From Candidatus Kaiserbacteria bacterium (GTDB lineage: Bacteria; Patescibacteriota; Minisyncoccia; Phycocordibacterales; Phycocordibacteraceae), in NCBI GenBank assembly GCA_016194455.1, contig JACQBN010000022.1, positions 1 to 51,154 of the forward strand: a stretch of DNA of 51,154 nucleotides. Reading direction: 5' to 3'. Below are positions 21,078 through 28,005 of this stretch, one piece after another (positions within the stretch are counted from its first letter, which is position 1; each line of letters starts with the position of its first letter). Under the pieces are notes generated by a model. It saw only the letters and a list, made by a program, of their open reading frames with translations, did no database searches and was not told where the DNA came from. Position numbers and translations under genes: made by a program.

Positions 21078-21464
21078 CTAGTCTTGCGGAGTCCTGCGTT
21101 CACGGCTCGCCATGATCGAGAGCGTTTGCATCATATTGCTCATCATCGTCTGCCAGAAGCCGCGCCGACGCGCTTCCTTGAGTGCCGCACCTAGGGCCTC
21201 GTGCAGCGCCTCTGCGGCTTCGCGGGTCGTGCGGAACGAGGTGATGCGCTTGCCGCCGCGCGAGCTTACAGTCTCGAGCGATGCGGGAAGGAGCTTCCCG
21301 CCCTGGATGTCGCCCGGGACGATCTTCCGCTGGAGGCTCACGATGAGTGATTTGTCGAGATCTTCTGGCACAATGACGGAGACGCAGCGCCCCTGGCCGA
21401 GTCGTTTCGAGAAGTGCTTGGCGCGTCTGTCAAGATATTGATCAAGCGGTGTGTCGAGCAACAT
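21078..21464 (-). CDS. Unknown 128-aa protein
   Basis: The start at 21464 follows AGAAGGAGAG, a clear Shine-Dalgarno site. The protein begins MLLDTPLDQYLDRRAKHFSKRL, then a beta-rich part (GRCVSVIVPEDLDKSLIVSLQRKI), a basic segment and a Met-rich helix near the end (FWQTMMSNMMQTLSIMASRERR) that may be amphipathic. No family recognised. It has a full consensus promoter (TTGACG-17-TATATT) and a terminator, forming a single-gene unit that looks well expressed. Confidence 0.6.
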   Translation of the reverse strand: MLLDTPLDQYLDRRAKHFSKRLGQGRCVSVIVPEDLDKSLIVSLQRKIVPGDIQGGKLLPASLETVSSRGGKRITSFRTTREAAEALHEALGAALKEARRRGFWQTMMSNMMQTLSIMASRERRTPQD

Positions 21465-21500
21465 GTTTTTCTCTCCTTCTGGGGCCTGAACTCCGAACGC

Positions 21501-21529
21501 AATATATATCAGGATTCCACCCGCGTCAA
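21501..21529 (-). promoter_or_regulatory. Consensus sigma-70-type promoter of the 21078-21464 gene
   Basis: -35 TTGACG (21524-21529), 17-base spacer, -10 TATATT (21501-21506), about 36 bases before the ATG. Confidence 0.7.
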
Positions 21530-21535
21530 GAAGCG

Positions 21536-22111
21536 CTAGTTGAGTGTGAGCGAGGCGCGGATGGCGTCGAATTGTTTGAGAAGCGCTGACTCGTCGAACT
21601 CCCGCACTGCGCCCGGAGGATAATTTTCTAAAACGCCGTAGTGGATGAAATAACGTAGGGCGAGACAAGGGTTGGTCTCGGGGAGCGCATAAACAATTTC
21701 CTCATAGCGATTCCCCGCTGCTGCGCCGGTGCTCGAGGCGAACGAATAGATTCTGCCGTTTTCGCTGATCATCCGCCGAATGGCGCCGGGGTCGTCAAGA
21801 AAGGGAGTTGCGCTGCAGCTTGCGACCTTCGGCAATGCCTCGACGCTTGCATAACTATCGCTCCCGAGATTCGTCCCGGCCGCGAGCGTGGCAGGGATAG
21901 TAAACTTCACTCCCCCGATCTCCTTGCCGGGCCCAAACTCCTGATACTGATACGCCGCATCCGGCGTGTAGCCTGCGGGGTATCGGATCGAGAAACCGAG
22001 TGTGCGGTCGGCATAGCTTTGGGGTAAGTTCGGCGATTGCGACCGCACAAGGAAATATTCTCCAACCGCAACGAGCGTAAGAACGAGAATGGTAATGAGT
22101 ATGGTGCGCAT
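21536..22111 (-). CDS. Unknown membrane-anchored protein transcribed behind tRNA-Ser
   Basis: A 191-residue protein with one N-terminal helix (TILITILVLTLVAVGEYFLV, residues 3-22) and an extracellular domain with Tyr/Gly/Pro-rich strands (YADRTLGFSIRYPAGYTPD, EIGGVKFTIPATLAAG, RYEEIVYALPETNPCLALRY) and two cysteines that could bond. The fold resembles small lipoprotein-like domains seen in CPR proteins, but I cannot name it. The ATG at 22111 lies eight bases after the mature 3' end of tRNA-Ser, with no promoter or Shine-Dalgarno site between, so it probably shares the tRNA transcript. Confidence 0.65.
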   Translation of the reverse strand: MRTILITILVLTLVAVGEYFLVRSQSPNLPQSYADRTLGFSIRYPAGYTPDAAYQYQEFGPGKEIGGVKFTIPATLAAGTNLGSDSYASVEALPKVASCSATPFLDDPGAIRRMISENGRIYSFASSTGAAAGNRYEEIVYALPETNPCLALRYFIHYGVLENYPPGAVREFDESALLKQFDAIRASLTLN

Positions 22112-22119
22112 AACGAAAG

Positions 22120-22206
22120 CGGAGAGGGTGGGATTTGAACCCACGAGGAGCTTTCGCCCCTGCCGGTTTTCGAAACCGGTGCATTCGACCACTCTGCCAC
22201 CTCTCC
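22120..22206 (-). tRNA. tRNA-Ser (anticodon CGA)
   Basis: Type II tRNA: acceptor GGAGAGG/CCTCTCC, anticodon stem CCGGT/ACCGG with loop TTCGAAA (anticodon CGA), long variable arm, T-arm GTGGGTTCAAATCCCAC, discriminator G, CCA not encoded. The -10 TAGGGT ends nine bases before G1. Confidence 0.96.
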
Positions 22207-22215
22207 AGTCATTGC

Positions 22216-22221
22216 ACCCTA
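22216..22221 (-). promoter_or_regulatory. -10 element of tRNA-Ser
   Basis: TGCTAGGGT on the minus strand; the hexamer ends 9 bases before the mature 5' end. Confidence 0.55.
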
Positions 22222-22227
22222 GCATTT

Positions 22228-22255
22228 TTGAAATCCGAGCGAAAGATGCTAGATT
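22228..22255 (+). promoter_or_regulatory. Promoter of tRNA-Glu
   Basis: -35 TTGAAA (22228-22233), 16-base spacer, TGC plus TAGATT (22250-22255), 8 bases before tRNA G1. Confidence 0.7.
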
Positions 22256-22263
22256 TTCGTTAC

Positions 22264-22335
22264 GGCCCTATCGTCTAATGGTTAGGACACCGGCTTTTCA
22301 AGCCGACAATACGGGTTCGATTCCCGTTAGGGCTA
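22264..22335 (+). tRNA. tRNA-Glu (anticodon TTC)
   Basis: Acceptor GGCCCTA/TAGGGCT (first pair G-U), D-arm GTCTAATGGTTAGGAC, anticodon loop TTTTCAA in stem CCGGC/GCCGA (outer pair mismatched), T-arm ACGGGTTCGATTCCCGT, discriminator A. CCA not encoded. Confidence 0.95.
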
Positions 22336-22336
22336 C

Positions 22337-22365
22337 TTGAGCGGGCGAGAGAAAAAAGGTATTCT
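22337..22365 (+). promoter_or_regulatory. Promoter of tRNA-Val (and rlmB)
   Basis: -35 TTGAGC (22337-22342), 17-base spacer, -10 TATTCT (22360-22365), 8 bases before tRNA G1. Confidence 0.7.
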
Positions 22366-22373
22366 GCGCACGC

Positions 22374-22446
22374 GCGCGGTTAGCTCAGTTGGTAGAGCAC
22401 TTCCTTGACGTGGATGGGGTCGGGGGTTCAAGTCCCTCACCGCGCA
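22374..22446 (+). tRNA. tRNA-Val (anticodon GAC)
   Basis: Acceptor GCGCGGT/ACCGCGC, D-arm GCTCAGTTGGTAGAGC, anticodon loop TTGACGT (anticodon GAC) in stem CTTCC/GGATG with one T-T mismatch, T-arm GGGGGTTCAAGTCCCTC, discriminator A. Only CC follows, then G. The rlmB ATG begins three bases after the discriminator. Confidence 0.95.
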
Positions 22447-22449
22447 CCG

Positions 22450-23214
22450 ATGCACCCGAAAGACAAAAAGAAAGAAAAAATCTACATCTACGGGCGGCAT
22501 GCTTTGATGGAGGCTGTTTTGCATGCGCCCCACGTCATTAAAAAAGTTTACCTTGCGCCAGATAGCCGCGACAAAGAGCTGCGCGACCTGCTCGCGAAAT
22601 ATAAGATACCGGCCGCAGAGTTGAAGCAGGGGCAGGGCTCGGAGATGGTGGGGAGAGACGCCGCGCATCAGGGGGTTGTCGCGCTCATGGATCCGGCGCC
22701 CCTCTTGCAAAACTTTGATGCGTTCCTCAAAACATTGCAGAGCTCACCTCAAACCGCAATCGCGGTTTTGGGTGAGATCCAAGATCCGCACAACGTCGGC
22801 GCGATCATTCGCAGCGCCGCGGCCTTCGGGCTCTCCGGCGTACTTATCCCCGAGCATCGCCAGGCGGGGATCACGGGCGCGGTGGTGAAGGCATCGGCGG
22901 GCATGGCCTTCCGCATCCCGCTCGTCTCCATCGGGAATGTGAACCAGGCGCTCGGCGTGTTGAAGCAGAAGGGCTTCTGGATCTACGGGCTTGCGGGGAA
23001 CGGCAAGACGACGCTCGCCGCCGAGAAATTTGATGCGCCCGCGGCCTTTGTAGTGGGCAATGAGGGCGCCGGTATTCGGGAGAAGACGCTTGCGGCCTGC
23101 GACATCACGCTCGCGATCCCGATGCACGAGCGCGTGGAGTCGTTGAACGCCGCGGTCTCGGCGGCAGTCGTTTTTTATGAATGGTCTAAGCGGCATCCCG
23201 AATCTCTTATATGA
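22450..23214 (+). CDS. rlmB: TrmH/SpoU-family RNA 2'-O-ribose methyltransferase (RlmB-like)
   Basis: A 254-residue protein: N-terminal substrate-binding domain (IYIYGRHALMEAVLHAP, residues 11-27), then the SPOUT domain with motif 1 DPHNVGAIIRSAAAFG, motif 2 VVGNEGAGI and motif 3 IPMHERVESLNAAVSAAVVFYEW. RlmB methylates G2251 of 23S rRNA; TrmH-type tRNA methylation is the alternative. The ATG at 22450 is three bases after tRNA-Val; longer frames run into the tRNA. No promoter or Shine-Dalgarno site precedes it, so it probably depends on the tRNA-Val transcript. The next gene overlaps it by four bases. Confidence 0.9.
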   Translation: MHPKDKKKEKIYIYGRHALMEAVLHAPHVIKKVYLAPDSRDKELRDLLAKYKIPAAELKQGQGSEMVGRDAAHQGVVALMDPAPLLQNFDAFLKTLQSSPQTAIAVLGEIQDPHNVGAIIRSAAAFGLSGVLIPEHRQAGITGAVVKASAGMAFRIPLVSIGNVNQALGVLKQKGFWIYGLAGNGKTTLAAEKFDAPAAFVVGNEGAGIREKTLAACDITLAIPMHERVESLNAAVSAAVVFYEWSKRHPESLI

Positions 23215-24074
23215 AGTACGACCAGCATTTGACCACGAGAGGCTGGGGCGACTACGAACTGCTTGATTCCGGCGAGAACATGAAGCTGGAGCGCTTCGGC
23301 AGCGTTGTGCTTGCGCGCCCGGAGACAGAGGCGCTTTGGGCGAAGCGGCAGCTCGAGTTGTGGGAGAAGGCGCATGCGGAATTCAAGTTTGAAAAAGGTA
23401 AGGGCAAATGGCATTTGAAAAAAGAAGTTCCGGAATCATGGGAACTAACACGCGGGCCATTGCATTTTCTCGCACGGCTTACGAGCTTCAAGCACACCGG
23501 CATTTTCCCCGAGCAAGAGCCGAACTGGGTCTGGATTAAAGACCGCGTCAAACAACTTGGCAAACCGAACGTGCTGAATCTTTTCGGCTATACCGGGATC
23601 GCCTCGCTCTCCGCTGCGCACCCGGGTGCCTTCGTGACGCATGTGGACGCCTCAAAACAATCACTCGACTGGGCCCACGAGAACGCCCGGCTCTCCGGTA
23701 TTGGTGAGAACGCCATCCGTTGGATCCTGGACGATGCGTTTGCCTTCGCGAAGCGCGAAGTGCGGCGCAGCGCAAAATATGAAGGCATCGTTCTTGATCC
23801 GCCCGCGTTTGGCCGCGGCGCCAAGGGCGAGGTCTGGCATATTGAGGAGCATTTACCGAAGTTGCTCGCTGCGCTTCGCGAACTCCTCAGTGACACTCCC
23901 GGTTCTTTCTTTCTAGTAAGCGGCTACGCGGCCGGCTACGCCTCGCTCTCGTTTGTCCAGGCAGTTGAAAGTACCTTTGGGAAAATTGATGGCGAATCGG
24001 GGGAACTGCGTATTGCCGAAGCAAACTCCGACCGAGCTATCCCCGCCGGCGTCTACGTCCGGTTCATAAGGTAG
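23211..24074 (+). CDS. Class I SAM-dependent rRNA methyltransferase (RlmI/COG1092-like)
   Basis: A 287-residue protein with a 23S rRNA cytosine-C5 methyltransferase-like Rossmann domain: motif I NVLNLFGYTGIASLSAA, acidic motif II VTHVDASKQSLDWAHENARLSG, IRWILDDAFAFAKRE and motif IV IVLDPPAFGRG. The N-terminal part (YELLDSGENMKLERFG) resembles the region before the catalytic domain in RlmI, but the PUA domain is missing. The 4-base overlap with rlmB makes an rRNA modification operon behind tRNA-Val. Confidence 0.85.
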   Translation: MKYDQHLTTRGWGDYELLDSGENMKLERFGSVVLARPETEALWAKRQLELWEKAHAEFKFEKGKGKWHLKKEVPESWELTRGPLHFLARLTSFKHTGIFPEQEPNWVWIKDRVKQLGKPNVLNLFGYTGIASLSAAHPGAFVTHVDASKQSLDWAHENARLSGIGENAIRWILDDAFAFAKREVRRSAKYEGIVLDPPAFGRGAKGEVWHIEEHLPKLLAALRELLSDTPGSFFLVSGYAAGYASLSFVQAVESTFGKIDGESGELRIAEANSDRAIPAGVYVRFIR

Positions 24075-24077
24075 AAT
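24072..24077 (+). promoter_or_regulatory. -10 element of the DHH phosphoesterase gene
   Basis: TAGAAT, six bases before the ATG at 24084; it overlaps the stop of the upstream gene. No TG extension. Confidence 0.45.
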
Positions 24078-24083
24078 CAGCGC

Positions 24084-24959
24084 ATGAGCCATCACCGCCT
24101 CCTTATTTTTTATCACGCAGAGTGCCTGGACGGCTTCGGTGGCGCATATGCCGCCTGGAAGAAGCTTGGCGAGAGCGCCGAGTATATCCCCGTCAAGTAC
24201 GGACACCCGCCGCCGGAGGCAGAAATCGCCGGTAGAGAGATCATTTTTATTGATTTTTGTTATCCGAAGGAGGAAATGAACGAGATCGCCCAGAAGGCGA
24301 AGTCGCTGGTCGTGCTTGATCACCATGAGGGGCTACGGGAGGTGGTAGAGAGTATCCCGCAGCACGTTTTCGATGTGAATCGTTCGGGAGCAACCATCGC
24401 CTGGGACTATTTCCACCCCAACGAGAAGATGCCGGAGCTCTTGAAGCACATTGAGGACGAAGATTTGTACCGCTTCGCGATGCCCGAGACACGTCTACTC
24501 GGCGTATTCCTCTCTGCGTACGATTTCAGCTTCCCCTTTTGGGACGAGGTCGCCACAGATTTGGAGAATCCGGAAAAACGGAAGTTGCTGCTCGACCGAG
24601 CGAATCTGTATCTCAACTATTTTAACTACCTCGTGAAGCTCTCCGTGGAGAATGCACACCCCGTTATATTTGAAGGGCATACCGTGCTTCTCGCCAATGC
24701 CTCGCCGATGCGCACGCTGAAGTCTGCGATTGGCAACGCGCTCGCGAAGAAGATGCCGCCCTTCGGGTTGGTGACTTCGGTCCACCCGAACGGCATCGGC
24801 GTCTCGATACGAGGCGACAGCAGCATCGATGTCTCAGCAATAGCCCGGAAATATGGCGGTAACGGGCATCCTTCTGCTTCGGGCTTCCGAATCCCTTGGC
24901 AAACTCCTATGCCCTTCGTCTCCGCAGAGGAACACCCGCATGAGGATGCTAGCAATTGA
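24084..24959 (+). CDS. DHH-family phosphoesterase (nanoRNase/oligoribonuclease-like)
   Basis: A 291-residue protein. DHH domain: LLIFYHAECLDGFGGAYAAW (His and Asp ligands near residues 11 and 16), IIFIDFCYP and the name-giving LVVLDHHEG. C-terminal DHHA1 domain: GNALAKKMPPFGLVTSV, ISIRG-type strand GVSIRGDSSIDVSAIARKYGGNGHPSASGF. Such enzymes use Mn to cleave short RNA or pApA, or act on other phosphodiesters. The GGNGH motif is intact. It has a leaderless-type -10 and overlaps tsaD by 20 bases. Confidence 0.88.
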   Translation: MSHHRLLIFYHAECLDGFGGAYAAWKKLGESAEYIPVKYGHPPPEAEIAGREIIFIDFCYPKEEMNEIAQKAKSLVVLDHHEGLREVVESIPQHVFDVNRSGATIAWDYFHPNEKMPELLKHIEDEDLYRFAMPETRLLGVFLSAYDFSFPFWDEVATDLENPEKRKLLLDRANLYLNYFNYLVKLSVENAHPVIFEGHTVLLANASPMRTLKSAIGNALAKKMPPFGLVTSVHPNGIGVSIRGDSSIDVSAIARKYGGNGHPSASGFRIPWQTPMPFVSAEEHPHEDASN

Positions 24960-26067
24960 AACCTCTTGCGATGAGACCGCGGTCGCGATTTTAGATTGTG
25001 CCGGAGACGAGAAGCGCGCGACGTTTGAGATACGGGGCGACGCTCTCCTCTCGCAGGCGAAGATCCATCAGGAATATGGCGGGGTCGTGCCGATGCTCGC
25101 GAAGCGCGAGCATCAGAAGAATCTCCCGCACATCCTCAAAACGGCGCTCACACAAGCGGAGATTTCTGAAGAGGGGGTGGAGGTAATCGCGGTCACTGCT
25201 GGCCCGGGGCTTGAGCCCGCGCTCTGGGTGGGAATCAACTTCGCCAAGGCGCTCGCACTCGCCTGGGGTAAGCCTCTGGTTGCGGTGAATCATATGGAAG
25301 GGCATATCCTCGCGGCGCTCGCGCGCTGCGAGGGCAAGCTGCTAGAGATTCAAGGCGTCAGGCTCCCCGTGGTCGCGCTCCTTATTTCAGGCGGGCATAC
25401 CGAGCTCGTGCTGATGCGCGAGTGGCTGAAGTACGAACTCGTCGGGCAGACGCGCGACGATGCGGTGGGAGAGGCCTTTGATAAGGTGGCGCGGATGCTC
25501 GGGCTGCCCTATCCGGGCGGCCCTGAAATTTCTAAACTTGCAGAGCGACATCGCTCTGCCCGCAGCCGACTGGGGACTGGGTCCGAAGGAAGCGGGGAGC
25601 AGAGCGGTGTTGCGATCAAACTCCCGCGGCCGATGTTGGACTCAAACACGTGCGACTTCTCCTTCGCGGGGCTTAAGACCGCAGTGCTCTATCTACTCAA
25701 AGAGCTGCCGGAGCTTACTGAAGAAAAAAAGCGGCATATCGCGCACGAATTCGAGAATGCCGCTGCCGATGTGCTGTGGGCGAAGACGAAACGCGCCCTT
25801 GCACAAACAGGGGCAAAGACACTCGTCATCGGCGGAGGCGTCTCGGCCAATACGCATATCCGCCGAGTTTTTACAGAAAATAGTGCGAGAGAATTTCCAG
25901 AAGTATTGCTCTCTATCCCGCATGCCTCGCTCACGGGCGACAACGCCGTGATGATTGGCATCGCGGGCTACTACCACGCGCTCAACAAAGAATTCGCCGA
26001 CTTCGAGACGCTCGCTGCAAATGGGAATCTCTCACTCGCTCAGTCGTCGACTAAGCCGAGGCGGTAG
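24940..26067 (+). CDS. tsaD: tRNA N6-threonylcarbamoyladenosine synthase subunit TsaD
   Basis: A 375-residue ASKHA-fold protein that transfers the threonylcarbamoyl group to A37 of ANN-decoding tRNAs. It has the start LAIETSCDET, metal ligands His118 and His122 in NHMEGH, LLISGGHTEL, GEAFDKVARMLGLPYPGG, and VIGGGVSANTHIRR with TGDNAVMIG. The start at 24940 follows AGAGGA at nine bases and overlaps the DHH gene. About 20 extra residues (204-223, HRSARSRLGTGSEGSGEQSG) sit before the conserved LPRPML, encoded by a stretch with a 20-base palindrome. It converges with the nuclease gene with a 28-base overlap. Confidence 0.96.
   Translation: MRMLAIETSCDETAVAILDCAGDEKRATFEIRGDALLSQAKIHQEYGGVVPMLAKREHQKNLPHILKTALTQAEISEEGVEVIAVTAGPGLEPALWVGINFAKALALAWGKPLVAVNHMEGHILAALARCEGKLLEIQGVRLPVVALLISGGHTELVLMREWLKYELVGQTRDDAVGEAFDKVARMLGLPYPGGPEISKLAERHRSARSRLGTGSEGSGEQSGVAIKLPRPMLDSNTCDFSFAGLKTAVLYLLKELPELTEEKKRHIAHEFENAAADVLWAKTKRALAQTGAKTLVIGGGVSANTHIRRVFTENSAREFPEVLLSIPHASLTGDNAVMIGIAGYYHALNKEFADFETLAANGNLSLAQSSTKPRR
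25540..25559. repeat. Palindrome inside tsaD
   Basis: GCAGAGCGACATCGCTCTGC: nine-base arms with a two-base centre, in the TsaD segment that is extra relative to the family. The first eight bases recur as a direct repeat at 25599-25606. Confidence 0.7.
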
Positions 26068-26858
26068 ATGTCGAAGGAGTTCTCGCCCTCAAACATGTCG
26101 GAGGGGTTCGGCAGATAGACGCGTGGACGCGAGATCTCTGCGGTCGCGTCCTTGATGAGCCGATGGAAGACCGCGAACTCTTGCTCGCAGTCGCGGTAGT
26201 CAATCACATAGCGGCGGAGCTGCCCTCGCCCGCTCGCGTTCCTGGACTTCTTACACTCATAGACGATGAAGCGGCGCACTGGCTTGCCGAAGAGTTCGCG
26301 CACCGTGTAGTAGTTGAAGATCGCTTGGATAACGAAAAGCGTTTTGCCCTCGCCCTTCGGGCTGAAGGAGCCGACGAACTTATGATCCACGATATCGACC
26401 GCGCCCTTCTCCACCCTTGAGACCACGACCAAATCGGAGACGGCCTTGAGGGGGAGCGGGAGGCCCGCGACCTCCACCACACCCTTCACCTCCACGCCGA
26501 GCACCCGGTGGCGCGGCGGCTTCGCAAGATAGAAGGTAATCGCGCGCAGATATTCCGCTTCCATCCCGACCCGCTTCGCGCGCCGGGACGCTTTCGTTTT
26601 TGCTTTGCCAAAATCGATTTCGGCATCGGCGACGCCGCGCAGATATTCAAGCCCGAGCGCAATCGCTGCCTCTTTGTCTATGCCGGAATAAAAGTGCTGG
26701 AGTGCCACATGCCCCGCGCGCCCGACGACCGAGGAGGGCGTCGTGGGCGTGTCGTAGATTTCCTCCACATAGCGCTTGTACCACGCGAGCGGATTCCGGA
26801 GGAAGGCCATCAGAGACGAATGGCTCCAGTGCTTGATCGGGAGTTTGCGCATCGCCAT
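26040..26858 (-). CDS. PD-(D/E)XK nuclease of the RecB/Cas4-like family
   Basis: A 272-residue protein. WSHSSLMAFLRNPLAWYKRYVE is the typical start of PDDEXK_1 domains, VVGRAGHVALQHFYSG contains the conserved His, and LKAVSDLVVVSRVEKGAVDIVDHKFVG provides the D-x(n)-D-x-K metal site. VIQAIFNYYTVRELFG corresponds to the QxxxY motif. No C-terminal cysteine cluster is present, so it is not an Fe-S Cas4/AddB form. There is no CRISPR or phage context; role in DNA repair is a reasonable inference. TACAAT ends six bases before the ATG. Confidence 0.83.
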   Translation of the reverse strand: MAMRKLPIKHWSHSSLMAFLRNPLAWYKRYVEEIYDTPTTPSSVVGRAGHVALQHFYSGIDKEAAIALGLEYLRGVADAEIDFGKAKTKASRRAKRVGMEAEYLRAITFYLAKPPRHRVLGVEVKGVVEVAGLPLPLKAVSDLVVVSRVEKGAVDIVDHKFVGSFSPKGEGKTLFVIQAIFNYYTVRELFGKPVRRFIVYECKKSRNASGRGQLRRYVIDYRDCEQEFAVFHRLIKDATAEISRPRVYLPNPSDMFEGENSFDIYRLGLVDD

Positions 26859-26864
26859 GTGTTT

Positions 26865-26870
26865 ATTGTA
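26865..26870 (-). promoter_or_regulatory. -10 element of the PDDEXK nuclease gene
   Basis: GGTACAAT on the minus strand, hexamer 6 bases before the ATG at 26858. Divergent from the nadA promoter. Confidence 0.55.
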
Positions 26871-26876
26871 CCTGAA

Positions 26877-26905
26877 TTGCGTTCCTCTTTCTTTTCTGGT
26901 AAAAT
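26877..26905 (+). promoter_or_regulatory. Promoter of nadA
   Basis: -35 TTGCGT (26877-26882), 17-base spacer, TGG plus TAAAAT (26900-26905). A leader of about 25 bases carries AAGGGAGA. Confidence 0.65.
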
Positions 26906-26934
26906 ATTTTCGGACCTGTAAGGGAGAATGAAAA

Positions 26935-27966
26935 ATGAGAACGGATTTGCAATATACGCACGACGTGGCGCGGAGGACTGAACATCTCTATGCCAAAGTA
27001 GCGAACGTCATACCGGAGGTTGAATGGCCGACGCATGCGGTCTACGTGGACGCAATAAATCAGCTGAAGCCGCAGATGGGCGCGGTTATTCTCGCGCACA
27101 ACTACATGACGCCCGAGATATTCAACTGCGTCGCGGACTTCCGCGGCGATTCGCTCCAACTCGCACGCGAGGCGGCGAAGACGAAGGCAGGGGTCATCGT
27201 GCAGGCGGGTGTCCACTTCATGGCGGAGACATCCAAGATCCTCTGCCCCGGCAAGATCGTGCTCATCCCCGACCCGCTCGCGGGCTGCTCCTTGGCCGCC
27301 TCGATCACGGGCGCCGATGTGCAGCTGCTGCGAGAGAAATACCCGGGGTTGCCCATCGTCACCTATGTCAACACCTCTGCAGAGGTCAAGGCTGAGAGCG
27401 ATGTCTGTTGCACTTCCTCAAACGCGGTGGCGGTGGTGGAGACTATGGCGCGGGAGTATGGCACCGACCGGGTGATCATGATTCCGGATGAATTCCTCGC
27501 CAACTGGGTGCAGGGACAAACGCAGCTTAAGATCATCACCTGGAAGGGCCACTGCGAAGTGCACGAACGCTTCACAGCCCAGGACATCCGAGACTTCCGA
27601 GCCGCGAATCCGGGCGTCGTGGTCTTGGCACACCCCGAGTGTCCGCCGGAGGTGTTGGCCGAAGCGGACTTCACCGGCTCGACCTCCGCGCTCATCGGCT
27701 ACGTGGGCACGAAGCGCCCGAAGCGGGTCGTGCTCGTTACCGAGTGCTCGATGAGCGACAACGTCGCAATCGAGTATCCGGAGATAGACTTCATTCGCCC
27801 GTGCAACCTCTGCCCGCACATGAAGCGGATCACGTTGCCGAAGATCCTACGCTCGTTGGAAACACTGACGCATCGGGTCGAGGTTGATCCGGCGATCGGG
27901 ATCCGCGCCAAAGCCTCGATCGAGCGTATGCTCGCTGTCGGCAAGCCAGTGCGGAGTTATCAGTAA
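26935..27966 (+). CDS. nadA: Quinolinate synthase A
   Basis: A 343-residue [4Fe-4S] enzyme that condenses iminoaspartate and dihydroxyacetone phosphate to quinolinate in NAD synthesis. Fe-S ligands are visible as Cys118 (AGCSLA), the Cys of HPECPPEV and one Cys of CNLCPHMK. Other family blocks are [30 protein letters not shown] and [21 protein letters not shown]. Unlike most genes here it has AAGGGAGA as a Shine-Dalgarno site and a full promoter. Neither nadB nor nadC is in the window, so the source of iminoaspartate is unknown. It is followed by a strong terminator. Confidence 0.96.
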   Translation: MRTDLQYTHDVARRTEHLYAKVANVIPEVEWPTHAVYVDAINQLKPQMGAVILAHNYMTPEIFNCVADFRGDSLQLAREAAKTKAGVIVQAGVHFMAETSKILCPGKIVLIPDPLAGCSLAASITGADVQLLREKYPGLPIVTYVNTSAEVKAESDVCCTSSNAVAVVETMAREYGTDRVIMIPDEFLANWVQGQTQLKIITWKGHCEVHERFTAQDIRDFRAANPGVVVLAHPECPPEVLAEADFTGSTSALIGYVGTKRPKRVVLVTECSMSDNVAIEYPEIDFIRPCNLCPHMKRITLPKILRSLETLTHRVEVDPAIGIRAKASIERMLAVGKPVRSYQ

Positions 27967-27975
27967 ATCTATATT

Positions 27976-28005
27976 CGCGCGGGCCTTCGGCCCGCGCGTT
28001 TTTAT
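27976..28005 (+). terminator. Rho-independent terminator after nadA
   Basis: Nine-bp stem CGCGCGGGC/GCCCGCGCG (27976-27984 with 27990-27998), loop CTTCG, then TTTTTATTT. Confidence 0.9.

Noticed and set aside
22112-22225. Extension of the 191-aa gene upstream to 22225
   Set aside because: It would translate across tRNA-Ser on the same strand.
22405-22449. Extension of rlmB upstream to 22405
   Set aside because: It lies inside tRNA-Val.
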